Assembly (NCBI RefSeq): GCF_000381265.1
Contig: NZ_KB906255.1
Span: forward strand, 294,495-358,494
Source: Curvibacter lanceolatus ATCC 14669
GTDB lineage: Bacteria > Pseudomonadota > Gammaproteobacteria > Burkholderiales > Burkholderiaceae_C
Length of the DNA: 64,000 nt
Direction: 5' to 3'
Positions 46,133 to 55,200 of this stretch are shown here, piece after piece. Under the pieces are notes generated by a model. The model saw only the letters and a list, made by a program, of their open reading frames with translations. It was not told where the DNA came from and made no database searches. How positions within the stretch are numbered: the first letter of the stretch is position 1; each line of letters opens with the position of its first letter. Both the position numbers and the translations under genes were made by a program.

Positions 46133-46641
46133 GCGCTGAGCAGCCCACCTTGCGGGGCCTGCAGGCCGCCGACCTGCCTGCCCTGATGGCGCTGCAGGCG
46201 CTGGCCTACGGTGCTGCCTTTGTCGAGCCCGCTGCCGTCATGGCCCAGCGCCTGGCCATCACCCCGCTCACGGTGTGGGGCCTGTTCGATGCGCCGGGCG
46301 CACTGTGCGCCTACCTGCTGGCCTACCGCAGCGTGCCGGGGGCGGTGGCGCCGCTGCATCATCCTTTTGACCCGGCGCCCCAGTCCACGGCGCTGTACCT
46401 GCATGACCTGGCCGTGCACCCGAGCGCCAAGGGGTTGGGCCTGGGGCCACGCCTGGTGGCGGCGGCGCTGGCCCTGGCAAGGGCCGAAGGCCTGGGGGGG
46501 CTGGGCCTGGTGGCGGTGCAGGGTTCGCAGCCTTTCTGGCGCCGCCAGGGCTTTCAGGACCGCCGGCCTGATGCCGCCTCCCAGGCCACCTTGGCAGGGT
46601 ACGGCGAAGGGGCGGTCTACCTGTGGCGCTCGCTGCCCTGA
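46129..46641 (+). CDS. GNAT-family N-acetyltransferase
   Basis: A 170-aa protein with the GNAT fold: N-terminal RGLQAADLPALMALQ, core beta strand LYLHDLAVHPSAKGLGLGPRLV (acetyl-CoA loop of the Q/RxxGxG type, here KGLGLG), and C-terminal VQGSQPFWRRQGF. The acceptor is unknown; polyamines or an aminopropylated product are guesses from the neighbours. Its ATG overlaps the flavoprotein stop as ATGA, so it belongs to the same operon. It converges with the EAL gene, with only 9 bp between them. Confidence 0.8.
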   Translation: MSAEQPTLRGLQAADLPALMALQALAYGAAFVEPAAVMAQRLAITPLTVWGLFDAPGALCAYLLAYRSVPGAVAPLHHPFDPAPQSTALYLHDLAVHPSAKGLGLGPRLVAAALALARAEGLGGLGLVAVQGSQPFWRRQGFQDRRPDAASQATLAGYGEGAVYLWRSLP

Positions 46642-46650
46642 GTGGCGGCC

Positions 46651-49362
46651 CTAGCGGTGCTGCCCGGCGGCGTGGCGGCGTGCCGCCAGCAGCTTGCTCT
46701 GGTGCGCGTGGCGCCAGTGCTCGAAGGCCTCTCCCATCAAAGGCTTGGCAAACAGGTAACCCTGGCCCACATCGCAGTCCAGCGCCATCAGGGCGGCGGC
46801 GGTGCTGTCGTCCTCCACCCCCTCGGCCACGGTGCGCAGGCCCAGCTTGCGGCCCAGGGCGATGGTGGACTCGGCCACATGGCGGTCGCGCGGGCTGCGC
46901 AGCAGGGCGCTCACAAAGCTGCGGTCGATCTTGATGCTGGTGAAGGGGAACTGGCTCACATACGACAGGCTGGAGAAGCCGGTACCGAAGTCGTCCAGCG
47001 CCAGGGGCATGCCGGCGGCCCGCAATTCCTGCAGGCGGCGCAACACCAGGTCGGGGTTGACGGCCAGGGCCGACTCGGTGACCTCCAGCTCCAGCCATTG
47101 GGCCGGCACGTTTTTCTGCGCCAACAAGCCCTTGATGTGGTCGGTGAAGTCAGGGTCCTGCAGGTTGTTGGCGCTGATGTTGACGGCCACCTTCAGCGGC
47201 TGCCCCAGGGTTTGCCAGCGGGCCATCTGGTCGAGCGCCGCGCTGATCACCCAGCGGGTCAGCGGGTAGATCAGCTCGGTGGATTCGGCCAGCGGAATGA
47301 ACTCGGACGGTGGAATCCAGCCCAGGCGCGGGTGGTGCCAGCGCAGCAGGGCCTCCACCCCTTCGAGCTCACGGCTTTCCAGCCACAGCTTGGGCTGCCA
47401 GGCCAGTTGCAGCTGGCCGCCGCGCAGGGCGGCCGACAGTTCGGAGCGCATTTTCAGATCGTGCCCGGGGGCGTGCTCGAAGCTGCGGCTGTAGCGCACC
47501 TGCGAGCCCACCACCGTGCGCGCCCGGGCCGCCGCCACGTCGGCACAGCGCAGCAACTGGCCGGCGTCGGGCGCATCGGCGGGGTATTCGGCACTGCCCA
47601 GTTTCAGGTGCAGCTCCACTGCGGTGTCACCCAGCGTGATGGGCTCGCGGCTGACCTGCACCATCAGCTCGCACACGGTCTCGGTCGACAGGTGGGGCGC
47701 CGGGTCGTCGGGGGGCGGTGGCACGGCCACGAAGTCGGTGCCGCCGGCCCGTGCCAGGCTCCAGCCATGGGCGAGCAACTGGCGCTCCAGGCGTCGCGCC
47801 GTGACCTCCAGCACCATGTCGGCGGTGCGGTGACCAAAGGCCTCGTTGATCTCCTTGAAGCGCGCCAGGTTCACGAACACCAGCTCGAAGCGATGGCCGG
47901 GCTGGCGCTCGATGCGTTCATCCAGTCGGCGCAGCAGGCTGTGCCGGTTGGGCAGGCCGGTCAGCGGGTCGTGGTTGGCCAGGTAGTCCTGCTGGCGGTT
48001 GAAGCGGCGCTCTTCGCTCAGGTCGCGCACCAGGCACAGCAGCTGGGGTGCGCCGTCGAGCGTGAAGGCCGACAGGCGCATCTCGCAGTCCACGCGTTGC
48101 TGCGTCAGCGGGGCGTCAAAGCTGTACTCGAAGCGCAGGTGCTCCCCGGCCAGCGCCCGCTGCATGCGCTGGCGCGGCAAGGTGCTGGGCTGCCCGGTGG
48201 CCGGGTCGATGGGGTGGGGAAAGAACTCCGACAGGGCGTGGCCCACCACCTCCTCGGCCTGGCTGCGCCCGGCCAGGCGCAGGGCCGCCGCGTTCAGCGC
48301 CAGCACGCGGCCTGCGGGGTCCAACACCAGCACGCCATCGGCCACGTCCTCGAACAGGCGCCGGTACACCGATTCGCTGGTGGCCAGCACCTGCAGCATG
48401 CGCTGCAGGGTGCGCGTGCCCAGGCCCAGGGCCAGCAGCGCCAGGGCCAGCATCACCCCCTTGGTGGCGCTGCGTTGCCGCCAGGGGGCCAGCACCTGGG
48501 CTTCGGTTTGCAGGCTGGCCACCAGCAGCGGGTAGCGTCCGGAGCGCCGGAAGGTGCCCGACAGCTCGGGCCTGTCGCGGGTCGAGGTCTTGAATTCGCC
48601 GCTGGGCTGCTCGCTGGCCAGGCGGGCCAGCAGCTCGGATTCGGGGGCCATGCGCCCGGTGCCCGGCGTGGGCTCGCCGGTGTGCATCAGCACCTGGCCA
48701 TCGAGCAGGTAGACCGCCTGGTCGAGCCGGTTGAGCGGAGCCTGCGCATCGCTGTCCTGCGGCGGTGCGGGCGGGTGCAGCGCTGTCAACGGAATCAGTG
48801 CGCCCAGCAGCCATTCCTGGCCCGACTCCGGGCCGCTCAGGCGCATCAGCATCGGCAGCAGTTCACCCTGTTGCTCGTTCAATCGGATCGGGCCGAGCAA
48901 CTGCAGCGGGCCGGCCACCTCGGGTTGCGGCAACTGGCGCAGGCGTTGCAGGTCCTCCGGGGCCAGGCGCTGATGCCGATCGGCTGCCACCAACTGGTCG
49001 CCACGGCGCACGAACAGCAACTGCGACACGCTGTCGAAGCGGATGGCCCCCTCCAGCAGGGCCTGCAGCGCTCGGGCATCGGGCGGGGGGTGCACGCCGC
49101 TGCTGGGCATCAGCTCGCTGCCCAGGCTGCTCAGGCTGAGGGCGGTCTGCTCCAGGGTCTGCTCGCTCAGGTGGCGCAGGTTTTCGGTCAGTTGCTGGCT
49201 GTTGTCATGGGCCAGGCGGCGGGTGCTGTCGTAATCCTGGGTGATCGACCACAAGCCCAGGCCGATCAGCCCCAGGCCCACCGCCAGCCCGGCCCAGCGC
49301 AGCAGGCGCCGGAAGCGGCGGCCCAGCAGGTAGCTTTCGGAGGCGGAGAGGAGTTGCACCAA
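46651..49362 (-). CDS. Membrane EAL phosphodiesterase with degenerate GGDEF domain
   Basis: A 903-aa protein. TM helices at about 24-40 and 302-316 bracket a periplasmic sensor; a PAS (about 330-445), a GGDEF (about 455-625) and an EAL domain (about 640-890) follow. The GGDEF is degenerate: the signature is GGTDF (540-544) and the FxDxDxFK metal motif is FVNLARFK. The EAL site is intact (GVEALLRWHH, DDFGTGFSSLSY, KIDRSFV). It should degrade c-di-GMP, perhaps with GTP as an allosteric signal. ATG/GTG start at 49362; divergent from the phytase-like gene. Confidence 0.88.
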   Translation of the reverse strand: MVQLLSASESYLLGRRFRRLLRWAGLAVGLGLIGLGLWSITQDYDSTRRLAHDNSQQLTENLRHLSEQTLEQTALSLSSLGSELMPSSGVHPPPDARALQALLEGAIRFDSVSQLLFVRRGDQLVAADRHQRLAPEDLQRLRQLPQPEVAGPLQLLGPIRLNEQQGELLPMLMRLSGPESGQEWLLGALIPLTALHPPAPPQDSDAQAPLNRLDQAVYLLDGQVLMHTGEPTPGTGRMAPESELLARLASEQPSGEFKTSTRDRPELSGTFRRSGRYPLLVASLQTEAQVLAPWRQRSATKGVMLALALLALGLGTRTLQRMLQVLATSESVYRRLFEDVADGVLVLDPAGRVLALNAAALRLAGRSQAEEVVGHALSEFFPHPIDPATGQPSTLPRQRMQRALAGEHLRFEYSFDAPLTQQRVDCEMRLSAFTLDGAPQLLCLVRDLSEERRFNRQQDYLANHDPLTGLPNRHSLLRRLDERIERQPGHRFELVFVNLARFKEINEAFGHRTADMVLEVTARRLERQLLAHGWSLARAGGTDFVAVPPPPDDPAPHLSTETVCELMVQVSREPITLGDTAVELHLKLGSAEYPADAPDAGQLLRCADVAAARARTVVGSQVRYSRSFEHAPGHDLKMRSELSAALRGGQLQLAWQPKLWLESRELEGVEALLRWHHPRLGWIPPSEFIPLAESTELIYPLTRWVISAALDQMARWQTLGQPLKVAVNISANNLQDPDFTDHIKGLLAQKNVPAQWLELEVTESALAVNPDLVLRRLQELRAAGMPLALDDFGTGFSSLSYVSQFPFTSIKIDRSFVSALLRSPRDRHVAESTIALGRKLGLRTVAEGVEDDSTAAALMALDCDVGQGYLFAKPLMGEAFEHWRHAHQSKLLAARRHAAGQHR

Positions 49363-49422
49363 CCCATCCTACCCAACATTCCAAAGTTGTAACCAATTGC
49401 CACAAGCCTTTGCGTGACATTC

Positions 49423-49440
49423 CTGTCATCGGCGCGTCAC
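49423..49440 (+). promoter_or_regulatory. Pho-box-like site upstream of the phytase-like gene
   Basis: CTGTCAT (49423-49429), CGGC spacer, GCGTCAC (49434-49440): the first half matches the PhoB box (CTGTCAT) perfectly and the second 5 of 7 to CTGTCAC. Eleven bp downstream is GACATT (49451-49456), a weak -10. This is the Pho-regulon layout, in which the box replaces the -35. The site is 38-55 bp upstream of the start codon. Confidence 0.5.
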
Positions 49441-49477
49441 GGCTGGCCCCGACATTGAGGGCTTGTTTCCTGTTGTG

Positions 49478-50869
49478 ATGATTTTTCCGATGTCCCGCGC
49501 TCTCAATTCTGTTGCCGCTTCCATCCTGGCCGTGACGGCCTGCCTCTGGGCCCTGCCCGTGGCCGCCCAGTCCAACACCGCTGCGCCCCAGGCCTTCGAG
49601 GCCCGCCTGGCAGGCCACGCCGTGCTGCCGGCCCAGAGCTTTGTGCCGGCGCCCAAGAACGCCCCGCAAGACCTGCAGAGCAGCGGCAAATACACCACCG
49701 GCGTGCGCGTCGAGAAGCTCGCCTCCGTGCCCGGTCTGTCGTTCGGCCGCCCCACCGGCGTGTCGCTGCCCTTCAAGGGCCAGCCGCTGCAGGGCCATTC
49801 GGGCATCAAGCACATGGCCGACGGCACGTTCTGGATCATCACCGACAACGGTGCCGGCGCCAAAGCCAACTCGCCCGACTTCATGCTGTACCTGAACCAC
49901 TATGCGGTGGACTTCAAGAGTGGCCACTTCAAGCGCCTGGACACGGTCTTTCTGCACGACCCCGACAAGAAGGTGCCCTTTCGCATCGTCCATGAAGGCA
50001 CGCCCGAGCGCTACCTGACGGGCTCGGATTTCGACACCGAGAGCTTCCAGTTCGCCGGTGGCTCGATCTGGATCGGCGACGAACTGGGCCCCTTCCTGAT
50101 CAAGGCCGACATGAAGGGCAAGGTGCTGGCGGTGTTCGACACCCAGGTCGACGGCAAGGTGGTGCGCTCGCCCGACCACCCGGCCCTGACCACGCCGGCG
50201 GCGCCCGGCGGCAGCGTCAACTTCGAGGTGCGTCGCTCCAAGGGCTTCGAGGGCATGGCCTCGTCCAAGGATGGCAGCAAGCTCTACGCCCTGCTCGAAG
50301 GCGCCCTGTGGAACTCCGAGGCCAAGGCCTACGAATCGCTGGAGGGCAAGCCCTATCTGCGCGTGCTCGAGTTCGACGTGAAGACCGAGCAGTGGACCGG
50401 TCGCCACTGGAAATACGTGCTGGAAGCCGGTCACCACGCCATCGGCGACTTCAACATGATCGACGACAGCACCGGCATGATCATCGAGCGTGACAACGGT
50501 GAAGGCACGGCCGACAAGGCCTGCCCCGAGGGCCAGCAGCGCCCGGATTGCTTCCATGACCTGGCCAAGTTCAAGCGCGTCTACAAGATCGAACTGAGCG
50601 AGGCCAACGTGGGCGGCCCGGTGCGCAAGATCGGCTACATCGATCTGCTCAACATCGCCGACCCGGCCCACCTGGCGCGCAAGCCGCTGAACAAGGGCGT
50701 GCTGACCTTCCCCTTCTTCACCATCGAGAACGTGGACGTGGTGGATGCCACCCACATCGTGGTGGGCAACGACAACAACCTGCCCTTCAGCAGCAGCCGC
50801 GAACCCAACCAGGCCGACGACAACGAGCTGGTGCTGCTCGACGTGGCCGAGTTCCTGAAGGCGCGCTGA
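49478..50869 (+). CDS. Secreted phytase-like esterase (PF13449 type)
   Basis: A 463-aa exported protein with signal peptide (ILAVTACLWALPVAAQ). The mature chain is the phytase-like/esterase-like domain: GLSFGRPTGVSLPF, HSGIKHMADGTFWIITDNG, IWIGDELGPFLIKAD, FEGMASSKDGSKLYALLEG, and DFNMIDDSTGMIIERDNG. These are beta-propeller blade motifs. It likely hydrolyses phosphate esters in the periplasm or outside. A Pho-box-like site lies upstream. Start could be ATG 49478 or 49490; a TTG at 49463 would lie at the predicted transcript start. Two terminators follow. Confidence 0.82.
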   Translation: MIFPMSRALNSVAASILAVTACLWALPVAAQSNTAAPQAFEARLAGHAVLPAQSFVPAPKNAPQDLQSSGKYTTGVRVEKLASVPGLSFGRPTGVSLPFKGQPLQGHSGIKHMADGTFWIITDNGAGAKANSPDFMLYLNHYAVDFKSGHFKRLDTVFLHDPDKKVPFRIVHEGTPERYLTGSDFDTESFQFAGGSIWIGDELGPFLIKADMKGKVLAVFDTQVDGKVVRSPDHPALTTPAAPGGSVNFEVRRSKGFEGMASSKDGSKLYALLEGALWNSEAKAYESLEGKPYLRVLEFDVKTEQWTGRHWKYVLEAGHHAIGDFNMIDDSTGMIIERDNGEGTADKACPEGQQRPDCFHDLAKFKRVYKIELSEANVGGPVRKIGYIDLLNIADPAHLARKPLNKGVLTFPFFTIENVDVVDATHIVVGNDNNLPFSSSREPNQADDNELVLLDVAEFLKAR

Positions 50870-50920
50870 GGCGCACTGAGGCGCACTAGGCACCGGGCTT
50901 TATAAGCGGCGCTGTGCCTG

Positions 50921-50948
50921 GCGCCGTACCCGGCGCGATGGTTTTTTT
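50921..50948 (+). terminator. Terminator 1 after the phytase-like gene
   Basis: GCGCCG (50921-50926), loop TACC, CGGCGC (50931-50936), then GATGG and TTTTTTT (50942-50948). Confidence 0.55.
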
Positions 50949-50965
50949 CGCAGTCAGTCCTTGGT

Positions 50966-51001
50966 CGGCCCGGTGCGCTTGCGCATCGGGCCGCTTTTTT
51001 T
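50966..51001 (+). terminator. Terminator 2 after the phytase-like gene
   Basis: CGGCCCGGTGCGC (50966-50978), loop TT, GCGCATCGGGCCG (50981-50993), then C and a run of T's to 51001. The 13-bp stem with a T-run is a strong rho-independent terminator. Confidence 0.88.
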
Positions 51002-51050
51002 GGGCACACGGCAAAATCGAGTGGCTTGAACTCTCCCGTGCTCCCAAGCC

Positions 51051-51707
51051 ATGCCCACCTTGCCCGTCTTGTATTCGTTTCGCCGTTGCCCCTATGCCAT
51101 GCGCGCCCGGCTCGCCCTGAAGGCGGCGGGTGTGCCGGTGGCCCTGCGTGAGGTGGTGCTGCGCGACAAGCCGGCCGAGCTGTTGGCGGTGAGCCCCAAG
51201 GGCACGGTCCCGGTGCTGGTGCTGCCCACGGGCGAGGTGATCGAGCAAAGCCTGGACATCATGCGCTGGGCGCTGGCCCAGCACGACCCCCTCGGCTGGC
51301 TGCACACCGAGGGCAGCCGGGAAGCGGAGCTGACCCGGCATGGGCTGGCCGCCAACGATGGCGGGTTCAAGGCCCTGCTGGACCGCTACAAATACCCCGA
51401 ACGCCACCCGGAGCACCCGGCCAGCCACTGGCGCGAGCAGGCGCTGGTGCAACACCTTCTGCCCCTGGAAGGCCTGTGGCAGGCGCGGGGCGGCCCGCAC
51501 CTGCTGGGCCCCCGCCCCGGCCTGCTGGATGCGGCCCTGATGCCCTTTGTGCGTCAGTTCGCCCAGGTGGACGCCGCCTGGTGGGCCCAGGCGCCCTTGC
51601 CCGGCCTTCGGCAGTGGTTGGCCCAATGGCTGGCCAGCCCCTTGTTCGACAGCGTGATGCTGCGCTGGCCGGTCTGGCGCACTGGCGACGCAGAGCCGCG
51701 CTTCTGA
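51051..51707 (+). CDS. Glutathione S-transferase-like protein
   Basis: A 218-aa two-domain GST. The N-terminal thioredoxin-fold half carries LYSFRRCPYAMRARLAL, a CPYA cysteine motif as in glutaredoxin-like/omega-class GSTs, and KGTVPVLVLPTGEVIEQSLDI, the cis-Pro glutathione-binding loop. The C-terminal half is helical (GLLDAALMPFVRQFA). The cysteine suggests thiol-transfer (deglutathionylation) activity rather than conjugation. It is convergent with the MOSC gene. Confidence 0.85.
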   Translation: MPTLPVLYSFRRCPYAMRARLALKAAGVPVALREVVLRDKPAELLAVSPKGTVPVLVLPTGEVIEQSLDIMRWALAQHDPLGWLHTEGSREAELTRHGLAANDGGFKALLDRYKYPERHPEHPASHWREQALVQHLLPLEGLWQARGGPHLLGPRPGLLDAALMPFVRQFAQVDAAWWAQAPLPGLRQWLAQWLASPLFDSVMLRWPVWRTGDAEPRF

Positions 51708-51720
51708 TGGGTGGCCGCAC

Positions 51721-52296
51721 TCAGTTCCGGTGCTTGGCCCATTTCGCAGCCAGAGCTTCCACAATCCCCAGGCCGCGCTGGCCGGGGTGCAACTCGAAGC
51801 GTTGGCCGGCGGTGATCGTGCCTTCCTGCACCACCGACAGGTAGAAGCCACAGCGGCCGCTTTGTGCCATCAGGCGGGCGGCCTGGGCAAAGCCCATCAC
51901 GGCGTTGAACTTGAAGCAGGGCTCGCGTGGGGCGGTGACGCGCAGCACGCAGTCCGGAAAGTGCAGTTCGTCGCCGACCCATACCTCGGCTTCCAGCAGC
52001 CCCGTCAGGGTCAGGTTCTCGCCTGCAAACCCCGGGGGCAGCGCTTCGTCGAACAGGCTGACGCCGGCCTCGCGGCGCTGCTGCTGCCACCAGGGGTAGT
52101 GTTCGGCGGGCCAGGCATAGACGGCTTTCGAGAGCCCCCCATGCACGCTGAGGTCGGCCTGTTCGTCGCCCGCCAGCCCCAGCCGGGCCACGGTGACCGC
52201 GCCGTCAACGGGGCGCTTGCCGATGGCGCTCATGATGCGGCGGCCCTGGATCTGCAAGGGGCGCACGTGGCCGGTGTTCACGCTGAGCACTTCCAC
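51721..52296 (-). CDS. MOSC-domain protein (YiiM-like)
   Basis: A 191-aa single-domain MOSC protein. The key segments are VARLGLAGDEQADLSVHGG, AVYAWPAEHYPWW, FAGENLTLTGL, and REPCFKFNAVMG, with the conserved Cys that binds the molybdenum-cofactor sulfur in this family. It may act as a Moco-dependent reductase like YiiM, which reduces N-hydroxylated compounds; substrate not readable. GTG 52296 lies 1 bp beyond the GGDEF/EAL stop, so it is translationally coupled to that gene. Confidence 0.85.
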   Translation of the reverse strand: MEVLSVNTGHVRPLQIQGRRIMSAIGKRPVDGAVTVARLGLAGDEQADLSVHGGLSKAVYAWPAEHYPWWQQQRREAGVSLFDEALPPGFAGENLTLTGLLEAEVWVGDELHFPDCVLRVTAPREPCFKFNAVMGFAQAARLMAQSGRCGFYLSVVQEGTITAGQRFELHPGQRGLGIVEALAAKWAKHRN

Positions 52297-52297
52297 G

Positions 52298-55200
52298 TCA
52301 CACCTCGCCGCTCAAGGGCAGTTCGGCGGCGCTGGCGGGGCGCCCGTACAGGTAGCCCTGGTAGGCATCGCAGCCATAGCTGGCCAGGCGGTCGCGTTGT
52401 TCAGCGGTCTCCACGCCTTCGGCGATCACCGCCAGGCCCAGGTTCTTGCCCAGGGCCACGATGGTGCGCGCAATGGTGGCGTCGTTGGCGTCTTCCAGCA
52501 GGTCGCGCACAAAGGACTGGTCGATCTTCAATTGGTCCAGCGGCAGGCGCTTGAGGTAGCTCAGGCTGGAGTAGCCGGTGCCGAAGTCGTCCAGCGAGAA
52601 GCCCACCCCGTGCGCCTGCAGCGCACTCATCTTGGCGATGATGTCTTCGACGTCGTGCAGCAGCAGGCTTTCGGTCAGCTCCAGCTTGAGCCGGTGGGCC
52701 GGGGCGCCGGTGGTGGCCAGGGTGTCGAGCACCTGTTGCACGAAGTCGGTCTGCCGGTACTGGCGGGCGCTCACATTGATGGCCAGGGTCAGGTGGGCGT
52801 GTGTCGGGCTCAGCGCCCATTGGGCAAGCTGGCGGCAGCCCTCGGTCAGCACCCACAGGCCCAGCGGCAGGATCAGCCCCGTGTCTTCTGCCAGCGGGAT
52901 GAAGTCGACCGGCGAGACCAGCCCGCGCTGCGGATGCCGCCAGCGCACCAGGGCCTCGGCCCCCAGCACCTGGCCGGCCGCGCTGACCTGGGCCTGGTAG
53001 GCCAGCAGCAGCTGGCCATCGCGGATGGCCACGCGCAGGTCCGATTCAAGGGCGGCGCGCTCGGCCACCAGGGCCTGCATGGCGGGGTCGAAGAAGCGCA
53101 GCGTGTTGCGGCCGGCCGCCTTGGCCTGGTACATGGCCAGGTCGGCGCGCTGCAGCATCTCGTCCACCTGCGAGTGCTGGTCGAACAGGGCCACCCCCAT
53201 GCTGGGCGAGCAGTGGTATTCGTTGCCGGCCAGGTCGTAGGGGTGGTTCAAGGCCAGGCGGATGTTCTCGCCCACGGTCTCGGCCTGGCGGGCCGCGTCC
53301 ACGGGGTTGCCGTCCAGCCCGTCGAGCATGACCACGAACTCGTCGCCCCCCAGTCGCGACACGGTGTCGCTCTCGCGCACGCTGTGCAACAGCCGCCGTG
53401 CCACCTGCTGCAGCAACAGGTCACCCTTGTCGTGGCCCAGGGTGTCGTTGAGGGTCTTGAAGTTGTCCAGGTCGATGAAGATCAGCGCGCCGTTGCGCTG
53501 GCGCCGCACGCTGGCGGCCAGGGCCTGGCGCAGGCGGTCCAGCAGCAGGCGGCGGTTGGGCAGACTGGTCAGCGGGTCGAAGAAGGCGAGGTGTCGGATT
53601 TCGTTCTCGGCCGCCTTGCGCTGGGTGATGTCGGTCAGGGTGCTGACGTAATGCGTGACCTCGCCGCCTTCGCTCTTCACCGCGGTGATGGTCAGCCACT
53701 CGGGGAAGATGTCGCCGTTCTTGCGCCGATTCCAGATCTCACCTTGCCACCGACCGGTTTCGAGCACCGATTGCCAGAGGCCGTCATAGAACGCGCGCTC
53801 ATGCCGCCCCGACTTGAGGATCTTGGGCGTCTGCCCCACCACATCCTGCGAGCTGTAGCCCGTGATATCGGTGAAGGCCTGGTTGATCTTCAGGATCACG
53901 CCATTTCGGTCGGCCACCATCATGCCTTCCTGGGTTTCGAAGGCGGTGGCGGCGATGCGCTGCTCGGCGTCGATGCGGCGCCGCTCGGTCACATCTTCGA
54001 GGATGGCCAGGTACTGCGCGATGCTGCCCTGGTCGTTGAGCACGGGCGAGACCTGCACCTTGTGCCACAGCAGGGTGCCGTCGTGGCAGCGGATCGGCAG
54101 CTCGCCCTGCCAGGCCTGGCCCTGGCGCGCCAGATCCCAGATGGCTTCATAGCGGGCCTTGTCTTCGCCCGGTGCGCGCAAAAAGCTCGGTTGCTGACCC
54201 AGCACGTCGGCCAGGGCATAGCCGCTCATGCGTTCGAACTCGGGGTTCACATAGGTGATGCTGGTGTCGGTGTCGGTGATCAAGATGGACACCGGGCTTT
54301 GTGCCATGGCGCGCGACAGGGTCTTGAGCTCGGCCGCCTGCTGGCGCAGGGCCTCCAGGTGGCGCGCATTCTCGCGGTGGTAGGCCAGGAACAACCGCCG
54401 CGACCAGCGCGAGAACAGCAAGGAGGCCCCCAGCGCCACGCCCAGCGCCACCAGCACCGCCAGGCCCAGGGTCAGCCAGCGCTGCGGGTTGCCTTCGTCA
54501 TGCAGTTGCCGCTCGCGGCTGATCGAAGACTCCAGCTCGTTGTCGAACACCGTGGCGGCAATCACCCAGCCCCAGGGCTCGACCACCTTGACCAGTGCCG
54601 TCTTGGGGCTCGTCTGGCCGCTGTTGGGGTGGGGCCATTCGTAGTGGATGAAGCCGCCCCCGTCCTGGCCAGTGCGGAAGATCTTCTCCACGGCGGCCGC
54701 CTCGGCCGGTGGCAGCCCGGAGAAGTGCAGCCCTTCGATCGAAGCGTTGGAGGGCGACAGCAATGATCGGCCCTGCCGGTCGACCAGGCCGAAGTAGCCG
54801 CTGAGGCCGAAGCGCAGCGAACGCAGGTGGGCCAGTGCTTCCTGCTGCTGCAGCTCCTCCCACTTCGAGGTGTAGTCGCCGGTGCCGATCAGCCAGCCAT
54901 AGGGCGCAAAGTAGCGCACATAGGCCAGCTTGTCGGCCATCTGCTTGGGTTGGTCAGGCAGGTACCAGCGGTAGCGCGAGAAGCCCGCGCCACGGGGCTG
55001 GCGGGCCGCCTCGATCAAGCCCTTCATGATGGGGTGGCCGGTGTCGTCTCGGTTGTCCGGTGACAGCTTGCCTTCGAGCTGCGGCGCGGTGGGCAGCAGG
55101 ATGAACCGGCCCTCCATGTCGTCGATGAAGTAGTAGCCCCGGCCATCGTAGAAGCGCACCTCACGCAGCGCCTCGATGATCAGCTGGCGCACCTCGGCGG

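Noticed and set aside
51009-51020. CAAAAT as a promoter for the glutathione transferase
   Set aside because: A fair -10 word, but the region 17 bp upstream is the terminator T-run and not a -35; not listed as a feature.
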